This document shows positions 1-9,468 of a DNA stretch of 64,000 nt, in pieces. Under the pieces are notes generated by a model, which did no database searches, was not told the origin of the DNA, and was given only the letters and a program-made list of their open reading frames with translations. A program made the position numbers and the translations under genes. Each line of letters opens with the position of its first letter. Position 1 is the first letter of the stretch. The DNA comes from Dactylosporangium sp. AC04546 (GTDB lineage: Bacteria > Actinomycetota > Actinomycetes > Mycobacteriales > Micromonosporaceae), in assembly GCF_022095675.1 (NCBI RefSeq), contig NZ_JAHYSG010000047.1, positions 1 through 64,000 of the forward strand, given 5' to 3'.

Positions 1-14
1 GCTGTGGGGGATGA
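1..14 (+). CDS. 3' end of an upstream gene ending Cys-Gly-Gly-stop (partial)
   Basis: Read in the frame of positions 3-14 the bases give TGT GGG GGA TGA, that is Cys-Gly-Gly-stop, and the stop overlaps the ATG of the DUF692 gene as ATGA. Such overlap is typical of translationally coupled operon genes. From memory, actinobacterial DUF692 genes often follow membrane proteins with Cys/Gly-rich tails (TIGR04222 type). Only four codons are visible, so this is a suggestion, not an identification. Confidence 0.3.
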
Positions 15-832
15 CCCCGCGGTACGGCGTCGCGATCGGCTGGCGCCCGGAGATCGCCGGCTACGTGGCCGGCCTGCCCGGGCTCCGGTTCACCGAGGTC
101 GTGGCGGAGTCGGTCCACCCGCGTGACCCCCTGCCCGACGGGCTGCGCACGCTCGTCGAGCGGGGGGTGGCCGTGATCCCGCACGGGGTCAAGCTCTCCC
201 TCGGCGGCGCCGAGTCGGTCGACGACGCCCGGGCCGCCCACCTCGCCGAGTGTGCGGCCGCGCTCGGCGCCCCGCTGGTCAGCGAGCACATCGCGTTCGT
301 GCGGGCGGGCGGCCTGGAGGCCGGTCACCTGCTGCCCGTCCCCCGCACGCGCCAGGCGGTCGGCGCGATCGTCGCCAACGTCCGGCGCACGCAGGCCGCC
401 CTCGGCGGCGTGCCGCTGGCCCTGGAGCCGATCGCCGCCCTGTTCGACTGGCCCGACGCCGAGCTCACCGAGGCCGAGTTCCTCACCGAGATCCTCGACC
501 GCACGGGCTGCGGCCTGCTCCTCGACATCGCCAACGTGTACGCCAACGCCCGCAACCGGGGCGAGGATCCGCTGGTGCTCCTCGACGCCCTCCCGCTCGA
601 ACGGATCGCCTACGTGCACGTCGCGGGCGGCATGGAGCACGAGGGGTACTACCACGACACCCACACCGACGCGATCCCCCAGCCCGTCCTCGACCTGGTC
701 AAGGAGCTGTGCGCCCGGACGGCCCCGCCGGCCCTGATGCTCGAGCGCGACGGCGACTACCCGCCGGCCGCCGCCCTGACGCGCGAGCTGGACGCCATCG
801 CGGCGGCCGCGGGCTGGCCGGCGATCACGTGA
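11..832 (+). CDS. DUF692 family multinuclear non-heme iron oxidase-like protein (MNIO)
   Basis: A 273-residue TIM-barrel protein of the DUF692/MNIO family, whose characterised members (such as MbnB) use two or three iron ions to modify cysteines in ribosomally made peptides. Candidate metal ligands are present in order: H58 in IPHGVKLS, E92-H93 in SEHIAF, E139 in LALEP, D172/N175 in LLDIANVYAN, H203 in YVHVAGG, D216 and H218 in YHDTHTD, and E245 in MLERDG. The ATG overlaps the stop of an upstream frame ending Cys-Gly-Gly, and the 3' end overlaps the next gene by GTGA, so it sits inside an operon cut by the window edge. The family is clear; the substrate is unknown. Confidence 0.88.
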   Translation: MTPRYGVAIGWRPEIAGYVAGLPGLRFTEVVAESVHPRDPLPDGLRTLVERGVAVIPHGVKLSLGGAESVDDARAAHLAECAAALGAPLVSEHIAFVRAGGLEAGHLLPVPRTRQAVGAIVANVRRTQAALGGVPLALEPIAALFDWPDAELTEAEFLTEILDRTGCGLLLDIANVYANARNRGEDPLVLLDALPLERIAYVHVAGGMEHEGYYHDTHTDAIPQPVLDLVKELCARTAPPALMLERDGDYPPAAALTRELDAIAAAAGWPAIT

Positions 833-1239
833 GCGACCTCGCGGAGCGGCAGCGGGCCCTGGTGGCGGCGCTCGTCGCCGGGGAGGACGTTCCCGACGGG
901 TTTGACGCGGCAGCGGTACTGGCAACGACCGCGGCACTGCGCCGCAAGCGCGCGGGCGAGGTCGCCCGCGCGTGGCCGTTCCTGGCCGCCGCCCACGGTG
1001 CCGCCTGGCCGCGCGTGTTCGCCGCCTGGGCCGCCGGCCGCCCGCCGAACGGCTCCCTGCGCGACGGCTGGGACTTCGCCCGCTCGCTCGGCGCCGACCT
1101 GCCCGAGCTGGCCCGAGCCGAGCTGGCCGCACGGGAGGCCAATCTCTTCTACGACGGCCGCTCCGCGCCGGTCCCCCGCGGCCGGGTCGGGTCCTGGCTG
1201 CGCCGCCTACGATCGGGCAATGGATCTCGGGCTGGCTGA
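829..1239 (+). CDS. Small partner protein of the DUF692 gene
   Basis: A 136-residue, Ala/Arg-rich, probably all-helical protein starting with GTG at 829, translationally coupled (GTGA) to the DUF692 gene. It has an N-terminal helix (LAERQRALVAALVAG), a central stretch around WPFLAAAHG and a conserved-looking RDGWDFARSL segment. In other MNIO systems a small partner protein binds the substrate peptide. I infer, from position only, that this is such a partner or the separated C-terminal domain found fused to DUF692 in some actinobacteria. No signal peptide or membrane segment is seen. Its last 20 bases overlap the following SDR remnant. Confidence 0.7.
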   Translation: MSDLAERQRALVAALVAGEDVPDGFDAAAVLATTAALRRKRAGEVARAWPFLAAAHGAAWPRVFAAWAAGRPPNGSLRDGWDFARSLGADLPELARAELAAREANLFYDGRSAPVPRGRVGSWLRRLRSGNGSRAG

Positions 1240-1462
1240 CCGCGTCTACGTCCTCACCGGGGCCTCCCGCGGCCTCGGCTTCGCCACCGCGCAGGCGCTC
1301 GTCGCGGACGGCCCGGCCGGCGCCGTGCAGTCCATTCCGCTGCGGCGGGCGGCCGACCCGGCCGAGTTCGGCCGCGTCGCCGCGTTCGTGCTGTCGCCGG
1401 CCGCGAGCTACCTGACGGGCATCGCGCTGCCGGTCGACGGGGGCGCGATCCGCACGATCTGA
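1220..1462 (+). pseudogene. Collapsed short-chain dehydrogenase (internal deletion)
   Basis: An 80-codon frame from ATG 1220 begins like an SDR (MDLGLADRVYVLTGAS then RGLG, the cofactor glycine motif). After about 32 residues it jumps directly to an SDR C-terminus (AEFGRVAAFVLSP, SYLTGIALPVDGG). A normal SDR is about 250 residues. The missing middle would hold the NNAG motif, the catalytic Ser and the YxxxK pair, so no dehydrogenase activity is possible. The frame is still open across the junction, consistent with one in-frame deletion of about 170 codons. Its N-terminus resembles that of the SDR at 11050-11784. Confidence 0.75.
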
Positions 1463-1716
1463 TGGCGCGTGTATCAGGAGCGGGTTTCGCGCTCTCTGGT
1501 TGTTGGGCCCAGTCTGGGCTCGTCCTCCCCCGCGCACGGAGTCACTGGCATGCCTTTCACCGACGAGTACCTGCTGGCCGCCCTGCGGCGAGTCGCGCTG
1601 CTCATCGACCCCGTCCCCTGCGCCGGCATCCCGGCGCTCCGCACCGACCCGTCGACGTCCGAAAAGTCCCAGACGCCGCCCCCGCCCACTGACAACCTTC
1701 GTCGCGAACTGTGACG

Positions 1717-1732
1717 CCTTCTGTACAGAAGG
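1717..1732. promoter_or_regulatory. Perfect 16-bp palindrome upstream of the metacaspase gene
   Basis: CCTTCTGTACAGAAGG is a perfect palindrome whose right end lies 29 bases before the GTG of the metacaspase gene. The size and position fit an operator for a dimeric regulator. No family-specific match is claimed. Confidence 0.45.
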
Positions 1733-1761
1733 TTCGTTCAACGAGTTGACGGGGGACCACC

Positions 1762-2520
1762 GTGAAACGTGCACTGTGCATCGGGATCAATGACTATCCG
1801 GGCATCGAGAACGATCTGTCGGGCTGCCGCAACGACGCCGAGGACTGGGCGGCGGAGCTCACGACCCGCGGCTTCGCGGTCCGCAAGCTCCTGGACAGCG
1901 CCGCGTCGGGCGCCGCGATCCGCACGGCCATCCGCGAGCTGCTGACAACCGCACAACCGGACGACGCCGTGGTGATCACGTACTCCGGCCACGGCACGTG
2001 GGTCCCGGACGAGGACGGCGACGAGCCCGACCACCGCGACGAGGCGATCTGCCCGCACGACATCGCCCTGAACGGCCCGCTGCTGGACGACGAGCTGCAC
2101 GCCCTGTTCGCCGAGGCGCTCGACGGCGTCCGCACGGTCCTGATCTCGGACTCGTGCCACTCGGGCACGCTGACCCGGTCGACCCCGAGGCCCGGGACCC
2201 GCTTCCTGCCGCCGTCGGCGTTCCTGCACCTGCCATCGAGCGGGCGGGCGGTCCCGGCGCTGCGGGTGAAGCCGTCGTCGAAGGCCCTCCTGCTCTCGGG
2301 CTGCAAGGACGCGGAGTACTCCTACGACGCCACGTTCGACGGCCGCCCGAACGGCGCGTTCACGCACGTGGCGCTGGAGGCCCTCCGTTCCCTGCCGGAG
2401 GACGCGACCTACCGGGACTGGCTGAGGTCGATCCGCCGCTCCCTCCCGAGCGAGGACTACCCCCAGTCCCCGGCCCTCCAGGCCACGAGCACCCAACACC
2501 TCTGGCCCCTCCTGTCCTAG
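1762..2520 (+). CDS. Caspase-family (metacaspase, peptidase C14) protein
   Basis: A 252-residue stand-alone p20-type caspase fold. The catalytic dyad is visible: H77 in TYSGHGTW and C132 in ISDSCHSG. The N-terminus (ALCIGINDYPG) and NDA motif are typical of metacaspases, which cleave after Arg/Lys and often need calcium; the acidic run after residue 82 (DEDGDEPD) could contribute. There is no signal peptide, membrane segment or fused repeat domain, so a cytoplasmic protease is expected. The GTG start follows a GGGGGAC ribosome site. A 16-bp palindrome lies just upstream and a dispersed hairpin element lies 6 bases after the stop. No partner or defence gene is adjacent. Confidence 0.9.
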   Translation: MKRALCIGINDYPGIENDLSGCRNDAEDWAAELTTRGFAVRKLLDSAASGAAIRTAIRELLTTAQPDDAVVITYSGHGTWVPDEDGDEPDHRDEAICPHDIALNGPLLDDELHALFAEALDGVRTVLISDSCHSGTLTRSTPRPGTRFLPPSAFLHLPSSGRAVPALRVKPSSKALLLSGCKDAEYSYDATFDGRPNGAFTHVALEALRSLPEDATYRDWLRSIRRSLPSEDYPQSPALQATSTQHLWPLLS

Positions 2521-2526
2521 CAGGTT

Positions 2527-2580
2527 CAGATCGATGGAGCCTTCTGGCAGTCATGGCAGCCAAAAGTCTCCATCGATCTG
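2527..2580. repeat. Dispersed hairpin element, copy 1 (13-bp arms, 28-nt core)
   Basis: Perfect 13-bp inverted arms at 2527-2539 and 2568-2580 enclose exactly 28 nt. The core (CCTTCTGGCAGTCATGG then CAGCCAAAAGT) closely matches the cores of copies at 19550-19607 and 44265-44322, but the arms here (CAGATCGATGGAG) differ from those copies. It begins 7 bases after the metacaspase stop. Confidence 0.8.
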
Positions 2581-3189
2581 GCCGAGGACCGCCCCGCCCG
2601 CCGAGGCCGCAACGCGCGACGGGTCACGACGCGACGGCGCGGCCGCCGGACACGGCAGCCGCACGCCACTGTCACAGGGCAGGGCAGGGCAGCGAGACCA
2701 GCCGGCAGACACGACCGCGAGCGCAGCACCCACGCTCACGGTGGGTGACGGTGGTGCGAGCGGCGGCCTTGTCGGTGTCGGCGCAGCTGAGCCAGCCGGC
2801 GGGGTCGAAGCCGGCCTGGTCGTCGGAGCACCACACAGCCGAGCCGCAGCGGGGCCGACGACCCAACCCACCGGACGCGGCGCAACCACCGGGGCCGACG
2901 CGAACGCCGGACGCGGCAGCCGCGCGCCTGCGGTCGCGAAGCAGCGACGGCGGGCGCCGCGACGGTTGCGAAGCGGCCGTGAGACCCCGGGCCGGCGGGC
3001 GGCCCGCAGCCTCACACTCACGCCGCCCGCCGGTCACGCGGCGCCGCGGTCAAACAGCCGCCCCAAGGTCACACGGCCCCGCGTTCCCGTCGCCGCGCCG
3101 CCCGCCGCCACGCGGCCGGGCGGCCACACCGCGCCGCCGCCCCGTGGCCGCGCGGCTACGCCGGTGCGCGGCGCTGCGCTGCGCTGCGG
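2581..3189. other. Gene-free, extremely GC-rich stretch between convergent genes
   Basis: About 610 bases between the metacaspase (rightward) and the ABC exporter (leftward). Long frames exist on both strands, but their translations are Arg/Pro/Ala/Gly-rich without any recognisable domain, so I treat them as GC-driven artefacts. Loosely repeated GGGGCCGACG and CACGCGG words occur. I see no RNA gene or clear pseudogene. Confidence 0.6.
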
Positions 3190-5133
3190 TTACGCGGTGG
3201 GGACGGCCGGGCGGGGTGGTAGCGGCGCGGGCGACGTCGGCGCGGGGATCGGGGAGGTGGCGAACTGGGTGCGGTACAGGTCGGCATACAGGCCGTTGGC
3301 CTCGACCAGCGTCTCGTGGGTGCCGTGCTCGACCACCCGGCCCTCGTCCAGGACCAGGATCTGGTCGGCCTCGCGGATCGTCGACAGCCGGTGCGCGATC
3401 ACCAGGGCGGTGCGGCCCGCCAGGGCCTCTGCCAGCGCCCGCTGCACGGCCGCCTCCGACTCCGAGTCCAGGTGGGCCGTGGCCTCGTCCAGGATGACGA
3501 TGGACGGTGCCTTCAGGAGCAGGCGGGCGATCGCGATGCGCTGCTTCTCGCCGCCCGAGAAGCGGTAGCCGCGCTCGCCCACCACCGTGTCCAGGCCGTC
3601 CGGGAGGGACTCGACCAGGTCGCTCACCTGGGCGCGGCGCAGGGCCGTCCACAGCTCGTCGTCCGTGGCGCCGGGCTTGGCGTAGCGGAGGTTCTCGGCG
3701 ATCGTCTCGTGGAACAGGTGCGAGTCCTGGGTCACGACGCCGATCGTGTCGCGCAGCGACTGCAGGGTCGCGTCGCGCACGTCGACGCCGTCGACCAGGA
3801 CGGCGCCCTCGGTCACGTCGTAGATGCGCGGCAGGAGCATCGCCGTCGTCGACTTGCCCGCGCCGGACGGGCCCACCAGGGCGACCATCTGGCCCGGCTC
3901 GACGGTGAACGAGACGCCGCGGAGGACCTCGTCGGTGATCGTGCGGTCGAGGGACGCCACGTCCTCCAGGGACGCCAGAGAGATCTCGGCCGCGCTCGGG
4001 TAGCGGAAGCGCACGTCGCGGAACTCGACCCGGGCCGCGCCGGCCGGCAGCGGGCGGGCGCCGGGGCGCTCGGCGATGGCCGGGGCCAGGTCGAGGACCT
4101 CGAAGACGCGCTCGAACGACACCAGAGCGCTCATCACGTCGACGCGGACGTTGGACAGCGCGGTGAGCGGCCCGTAGAGCCGGGTGAGCAGCAGCGCCAG
4201 CGTCACGACGGTGCCGGCCGTGATCTGGCCGTGGACGGCGAACCAGCCGCCCAGCCCGTAGGTGAGCGCCTGGGCCAGCGACGCGACCAGCAGCATGCTC
4301 ACGAAGAACACGCGGCTGTACATCGCGGTCTGGATGCCGATGTCGCGCACCCGGCCGGCCCGCTCGGCGAAGCGGTCGGCCTCGGTCTCGGGCCGGCCGA
4401 ACAGCTTGACCAGCAGCGCACCGGCGACGCCGAACCGCTCGGTCATCGTCGCGTTCATGGTGGCGTCGAGCTGGTAGGCCTCCCGGGTGAGGGTGGCCAG
4501 CCGCTTGCCGACCCGCCGCGCCGGCAGGATGAAGATCGGCAACAGGATCAGCGACAGCAGCGTGACCTGCCACGACAGGGTGACCATCACGGCCGCCGTG
4601 AGCACCAGCTGGATGACGTTGCTGACCACGCCGGACAGCGTCGAGGTGAAGGCCCGCTGGGCGCCCTGGACGTCGTTGTTGAGGCGGCTGACCAGCGCGC
4701 CGGTCTGCGTGCGGGTGAAGAACTGCAGCGGCATGCGCTGCACGTGGTCATAGACCAGCGTGCGCAGCGACAGGATGATGCCCTCGCCGATGCGTGCCGA
4801 ATACCACCGCTGGACCAGCGACAGCAGCGCGTCGGCGACAGCCAGCCCGCCGATGAGCAGCGCGACCCGCACCACGGCCGCGCCGGCGTCCGGGCCGCCG
4901 GCGTTGATCCGGTTGATGACGTCGCCGGCGAAATAGGGCGTGGCGACGCCGATCGCCGCCCCGAGCACCACCGTGACCAGGAAGACGCTGATGTCGCGCC
5001 GGTAGGGCTGGGCGAACGCCATGATCCGCCGGGTGGTCTCCCGCCCCAGCCGCTTGCCCCGCAGCTCATCGGCCTTACGCAGGGAGCGCAGCGTCTCCCA
5101 CCCCGACATGCTGCTCATCGGCGACGACATCAC
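3190..5133 (-). CDS. ABC transporter, fused permease and ATPase (exporter type)
   Basis: A 647-residue half-transporter of the multidrug/lipid exporter type (MsbA/LmrA-like). About six membrane helices (residues ~45-330) precede a nucleotide-binding domain with Walker A GPSGAGKST (~residue 420), an FSGGE signature (~520) and Walker B IVILDEA (~545), followed by the H-loop AHRLST. It probably works as a homodimer, since no second half-transporter is adjacent. The C-terminus ends in a Pro/Ala-rich tail. A nested hairpin lies in the 100-base gap upstream of the start (5142-5198). The substrate cannot be told from the sequence. Confidence 0.9.
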   Translation of the reverse strand: MMSSPMSSMSGWETLRSLRKADELRGKRLGRETTRRIMAFAQPYRRDISVFLVTVVLGAAIGVATPYFAGDVINRINAGGPDAGAAVVRVALLIGGLAVADALLSLVQRWYSARIGEGIILSLRTLVYDHVQRMPLQFFTRTQTGALVSRLNNDVQGAQRAFTSTLSGVVSNVIQLVLTAAVMVTLSWQVTLLSLILLPIFILPARRVGKRLATLTREAYQLDATMNATMTERFGVAGALLVKLFGRPETEADRFAERAGRVRDIGIQTAMYSRVFFVSMLLVASLAQALTYGLGGWFAVHGQITAGTVVTLALLLTRLYGPLTALSNVRVDVMSALVSFERVFEVLDLAPAIAERPGARPLPAGAARVEFRDVRFRYPSAAEISLASLEDVASLDRTITDEVLRGVSFTVEPGQMVALVGPSGAGKSTTAMLLPRIYDVTEGAVLVDGVDVRDATLQSLRDTIGVVTQDSHLFHETIAENLRYAKPGATDDELWTALRRAQVSDLVESLPDGLDTVVGERGYRFSGGEKQRIAIARLLLKAPSIVILDEATAHLDSESEAAVQRALAEALAGRTALVIAHRLSTIREADQILVLDEGRVVEHGTHETLVEANGLYADLYRTQFATSPIPAPTSPAPLPPRPAVPTA

Positions 5134-5141
5134 ACGACCCC

Positions 5142-5198
5142 CGGCAAAAGTTGAACCCTGCCGAGCAGTGTGCCCGGCAGGTACGACAACTTTTGCCG
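5142..5198. promoter_or_regulatory. Nested inverted repeat upstream of the ABC exporter
   Basis: Outer perfect 12-bp arms CGGCAAAAGTTG (5142-5153) and CAACTTTTGCCG (5187-5198) enclose near-concentric inner 7-bp arms CCTGCCG (5157-5163) and CGGCAGG (5175-5181). It lies 9 bases upstream of the exporter start codon in the gap after the enoyl-CoA hydratase gene. It could be an operator, a leader hairpin in the mRNA, or a terminator for the upstream gene. Confidence 0.55.
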
Positions 5199-5236
5199 AC
5201 GCCCCCAGCTTCCCGGGAACGACTAGGCCGTTGGAC

Positions 5237-5992
5237 CTACTCCCCCAGGCCCGCCAGCGATCGGATGCGCCGCAGCTGGGCGGCCCGCTCAGCGGCCTCC
5301 TGCTGCCCGAACGTGTGCGCCGCCGCCTGGGCGAACAGCGCCTTGATCTCGATCACGGCGTCCCGCGCTCCCTGCAGTACCGCTGCGGAAAGATCCGCGG
5401 CAGCAGCGGACAGGTCCGCGGAGGGCACCACGACGTTGGCCAGGCCGATCGCGGACGCCTCCGGAGCGGCCACGCGCCGCCCGGTCACGCACAGCTCGAG
5501 CGCGCGGGCGTAGCCGACCAGCTCGAGCAGGCGCTTGGTGCCGCCGAGGTCGGGCACGAGGCCCAGCTTGATCTCGGCCATGCTGAAGAGCACGTCGTCG
5601 GCGCACACGCGGAAGTCGCAGGCCAGCGCCAGCTGGAACCCCGCGCCGATCGCGTGGCCCTGCACGGCCGCGATGGAGATCAGCGACGGCTGCCGCAGCC
5701 AGCCGAACGCCTCCTGGAAGGTGGCGATCCGCTCGTCGGCGCCCGGCGCTGTGGCCATCTCGCCCAGCATCGAGGTCGCGGCAGCGGTGTCGAGCCCGGC
5801 TGAGAAGGCTCGGCCCTCGCCGCGGACGACGACCACGCGGACGTCGCCCGGCAGTGACCGGCCGAACTCCCGCAGGTCGGCCCACAACGCGGGAGTCTGC
5901 GCGTTGAGGACCTGGGGCCGGCACAACGTCACCGTCGCGACCGGCCCGTCGAGGTCGAAAAGCGCCTCTCCCGACGAGGGAGCGGCGTTCAC
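5237..5992 (-). CDS. Enoyl-CoA hydratase/isomerase family protein
   Basis: A 251-residue crotonase-fold protein. Oxyanion-hole segments are visible as RAFSAGLD near residue 63 and GHAIGAGFQLALACD near residue 110. The region AEIKLGLVPDLGG carries acidic residues where crotonases place a catalytic Glu. The length is normal. It would act on an acyl-CoA thioester (hydration or double-bond isomerisation), but the exact substrate is unclear. It starts with GTG overlapping the stop of the small HTH gene (GTGA), so the two genes are co-transcribed. Confidence 0.88.
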   Translation of the reverse strand: MNAAPSSGEALFDLDGPVATVTLCRPQVLNAQTPALWADLREFGRSLPGDVRVVVVRGEGRAFSAGLDTAAATSMLGEMATAPGADERIATFQEAFGWLRQPSLISIAAVQGHAIGAGFQLALACDFRVCADDVLFSMAEIKLGLVPDLGGTKRLLELVGYARALELCVTGRRVAAPEASAIGLANVVVPSADLSAAAADLSAAVLQGARDAVIEIKALFAQAAAHTFGQQEAAERAAQLRRIRSLAGLGE

Positions 5993-6213
5993 GCCTTCTT
6001 GCGGCGCCGGGCACCGCCACGCTGACGAAGCTGAACGCCCGATTCGGTCAGCACCCGGTGCACGAATCCATAGGAACGACCAGTAGAAGCGGCGAGCGCA
6101 CGGATACTCTCACCGTTGGTGTACCGCTTCACGAGGTCCTTCGCCAGCGTCTGCCTTTCGGCCCCGACGATCCGGCGACCCTTCTCGGTGCTGGTGGTGG
6201 CGGTGGCTGCCAT
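5989..6213 (-). CDS. Small helix-turn-helix protein
   Basis: A 74-residue basic protein conserved in actinomycetes. A helix-turn-helix spans about residues 24-58 (LVKRYTNGESIRALAAST, then GRSYGFVHRVLTESGV). It ends in a strongly basic tail (ARRRKKA) expected to contact DNA. It is translationally coupled to the downstream enoyl-CoA hydratase gene and divergent from the membrane protein at 6352, with a shared 138-base gap for promoters. Its regulon is unknown; a nucleoid-associated role is possible. Confidence 0.85.
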   Translation of the reverse strand: MAATATTSTEKGRRIVGAERQTLAKDLVKRYTNGESIRALAASTGRSYGFVHRVLTESGVQLRQRGGARRRKKA

Positions 6214-6351
6214 GCTGATCCCTCACGTCCCAGACAGAGCGGTTGGTGCGGTCTCACCTATTAGACCGCCTCGAACGATCATGCGCTAGATATCGACAGG
6301 ACGCCAACCGACACGCTGAGCATTGTCGCCTACCCGATACCGTGATGCGCC

Positions 6352-7683
6352 GTGATGAGCGAACCGCCGACCGATCGACCATGGACTGCGCATCGTGAGC
6401 GTGCCGATGCGCTGCGTTGGGTCGTCGTGACCGCCGCCGGACTCGCGCTCGCCGCCCTTGCGGTGCAGCTCGACGCCCGTCTCGGCACCGCAAGCGCGCC
6501 TTTCCTCGGCCGGTACAAGATCAGGATCGGTTTCGGCAGCGTTCTGGCCCCGGCAGCGGCCGCCGGGACGCTGTGGCTCACGTCACGCGGCCACCTGGCC
6601 CGGCTCGGCTGGCCGAAAATTCAGCTTTTTGGGTACACCGCCGGCCTCATTTGGGCAATCAGTTTGGCGCTTGTCGATGGCTGGTCAGGCCTTACGAAAG
6701 CTCTCGGCTCCCCCGAGGAATACCTGGGCGACGTTAGGCAGGTGGGTGCCGATCCGCTCGGATACCTCAGACATTTCACGGACGACGCCGTGTACCACTC
6801 GGTAGCTTCCCGCGGCCATCCCCCGGGCCCCGTTCTGTTTCTGTGGGGGCTCGACCGAATCGGGGTCGACAACCACATCGTCCTCGGATTCCTGATCACC
6901 GCGGTATCGGTACTGACGATTCCGTTGGTGTTGTCGGCGGTGCGCGACTCGGTCGGTGAGGAGGCGGCCCGGCGGTACCTCCCGGTGCTCGTCCTCGCCC
7001 CCTACGCCATCTGGGTCGCGGTCAGCCTGGACGGCCTCGTGGCGGTCCTGGGCGCCGCCGCGATCGTCGCCGGGCTGCGGGCCAGCCGGCGGCGGGTGCG
7101 CGGCTGGCCGGCGACGGGGTGGGCAATGCTGGCGGGCCTGCTCATCGGCCTGGCCGCCCTGTTCTCGTACTCCGCGCCCTGGCTGGGCCTGTCGCTCGTC
7201 TGCGTGTACTTCGCCCGGCGCCGCGCGTTCCTCAACGTGATGAGCGGTGTGGGCGCCCTCCTGCCGGTCCTGGGCGCCCAGCTGCTGGGCTTCGCCTGGG
7301 CCGACGGCCTGGTCGCGGCGGAGTCCGACTACGCCAGCCGCGTGGCGCCCTACCGCTCGGTGCTGTGGTGGAGCGCGATCAGCGTGGTCGTGCTGCTGCT
7401 CGCCACCGGCCCGGCGATCGCCGCCAGCGCGCGGAAGGTGCGCAACACGGCGGCCTGGCCGTTCCTGGTCGGCGCCGGGGCCGCGGTGGTGTTCTCGATC
7501 GCGGCCGGCCTGGCCCGGGGCGGCGTCGAGCACGCCTGGCTGCCGTTCTTCCCGTGGCTGACGGTGGCCGCGGTCGCGCCGGAGCGGCCCGCGGGCGAGC
7601 TGCCGCCCACCCCGGTCCTGCTGGTCGCCATCGGTGCCGTGCTGGCGATCGTGATCGAGGCCGTCCTGATCACGCCATGGTGA
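6352..7683 (+). CDS. Polytopic membrane protein, possible GT-C glycosyltransferase-like
   Basis: A 443-residue protein with about ten hydrophobic segments and short polar loops. The loop containing SRGHPPGPVLFLWGLDR resembles the extracytoplasmic HPPG region of some membrane mannosyltransferase-like (GT-C) proteins, but no DXD-type signature is clear. It is best described as an integral membrane protein of possible polyprenyl-phosphate-sugar transferase type. Two adjacent ATGs (6352 and 6355) could serve as start. It converges on the ABC-F gene and abuts it with no gap. Confidence 0.7.
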   Translation: MMSEPPTDRPWTAHRERADALRWVVVTAAGLALAALAVQLDARLGTASAPFLGRYKIRIGFGSVLAPAAAAGTLWLTSRGHLARLGWPKIQLFGYTAGLIWAISLALVDGWSGLTKALGSPEEYLGDVRQVGADPLGYLRHFTDDAVYHSVASRGHPPGPVLFLWGLDRIGVDNHIVLGFLITAVSVLTIPLVLSAVRDSVGEEAARRYLPVLVLAPYAIWVAVSLDGLVAVLGAAAIVAGLRASRRRVRGWPATGWAMLAGLLIGLAALFSYSAPWLGLSLVCVYFARRRAFLNVMSGVGALLPVLGAQLLGFAWADGLVAAESDYASRVAPYRSVLWWSAISVVVLLLATGPAIAASARKVRNTAAWPFLVGAGAAVVFSIAAGLARGGVEHAWLPFFPWLTVAAVAPERPAGELPPTPVLLVAIGAVLAIVIEAVLITPW

Positions 7684-9294
<1,611 letters not shown>

Positions 9295-9468
9295 TTTCGG
9301 GCAGCAGGGAAGGACAGGGCGAGAAGACAGCCCTGCTTCACTCCAGCTGCGCGATCACGGCGATAGTCTACCGGGCGGCCCCCCGAGATTCGCCACACGA
9401 TTACGTCACAAGATCATCGGGTACCCGCACGAAGCAGACGCCGGTCGATCCCCAACCCGAGGTGTGCG

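Noticed and set aside
1469..1714. Possible 81-residue (or 54-residue from ATG 1550) small gene before the metacaspase
   Set aside because: No recognisable family, composition is ambiguous and no ribosome site is evident; left out of the gene list.
1762..2520. Metacaspase as part of a CRISPR or CHAT-type defence system
   Set aside because: No TPR, gRAMP, nuclease or other defence gene is adjacent; only a stand-alone protease is supported.
2534..3568. Long open frames on both strands across the GC-rich gap after the metacaspase
   Set aside because: Translations are Arg/Pro/Ala-rich without domains and run into the ABC exporter gene antisense; typical GC-driven shadows.
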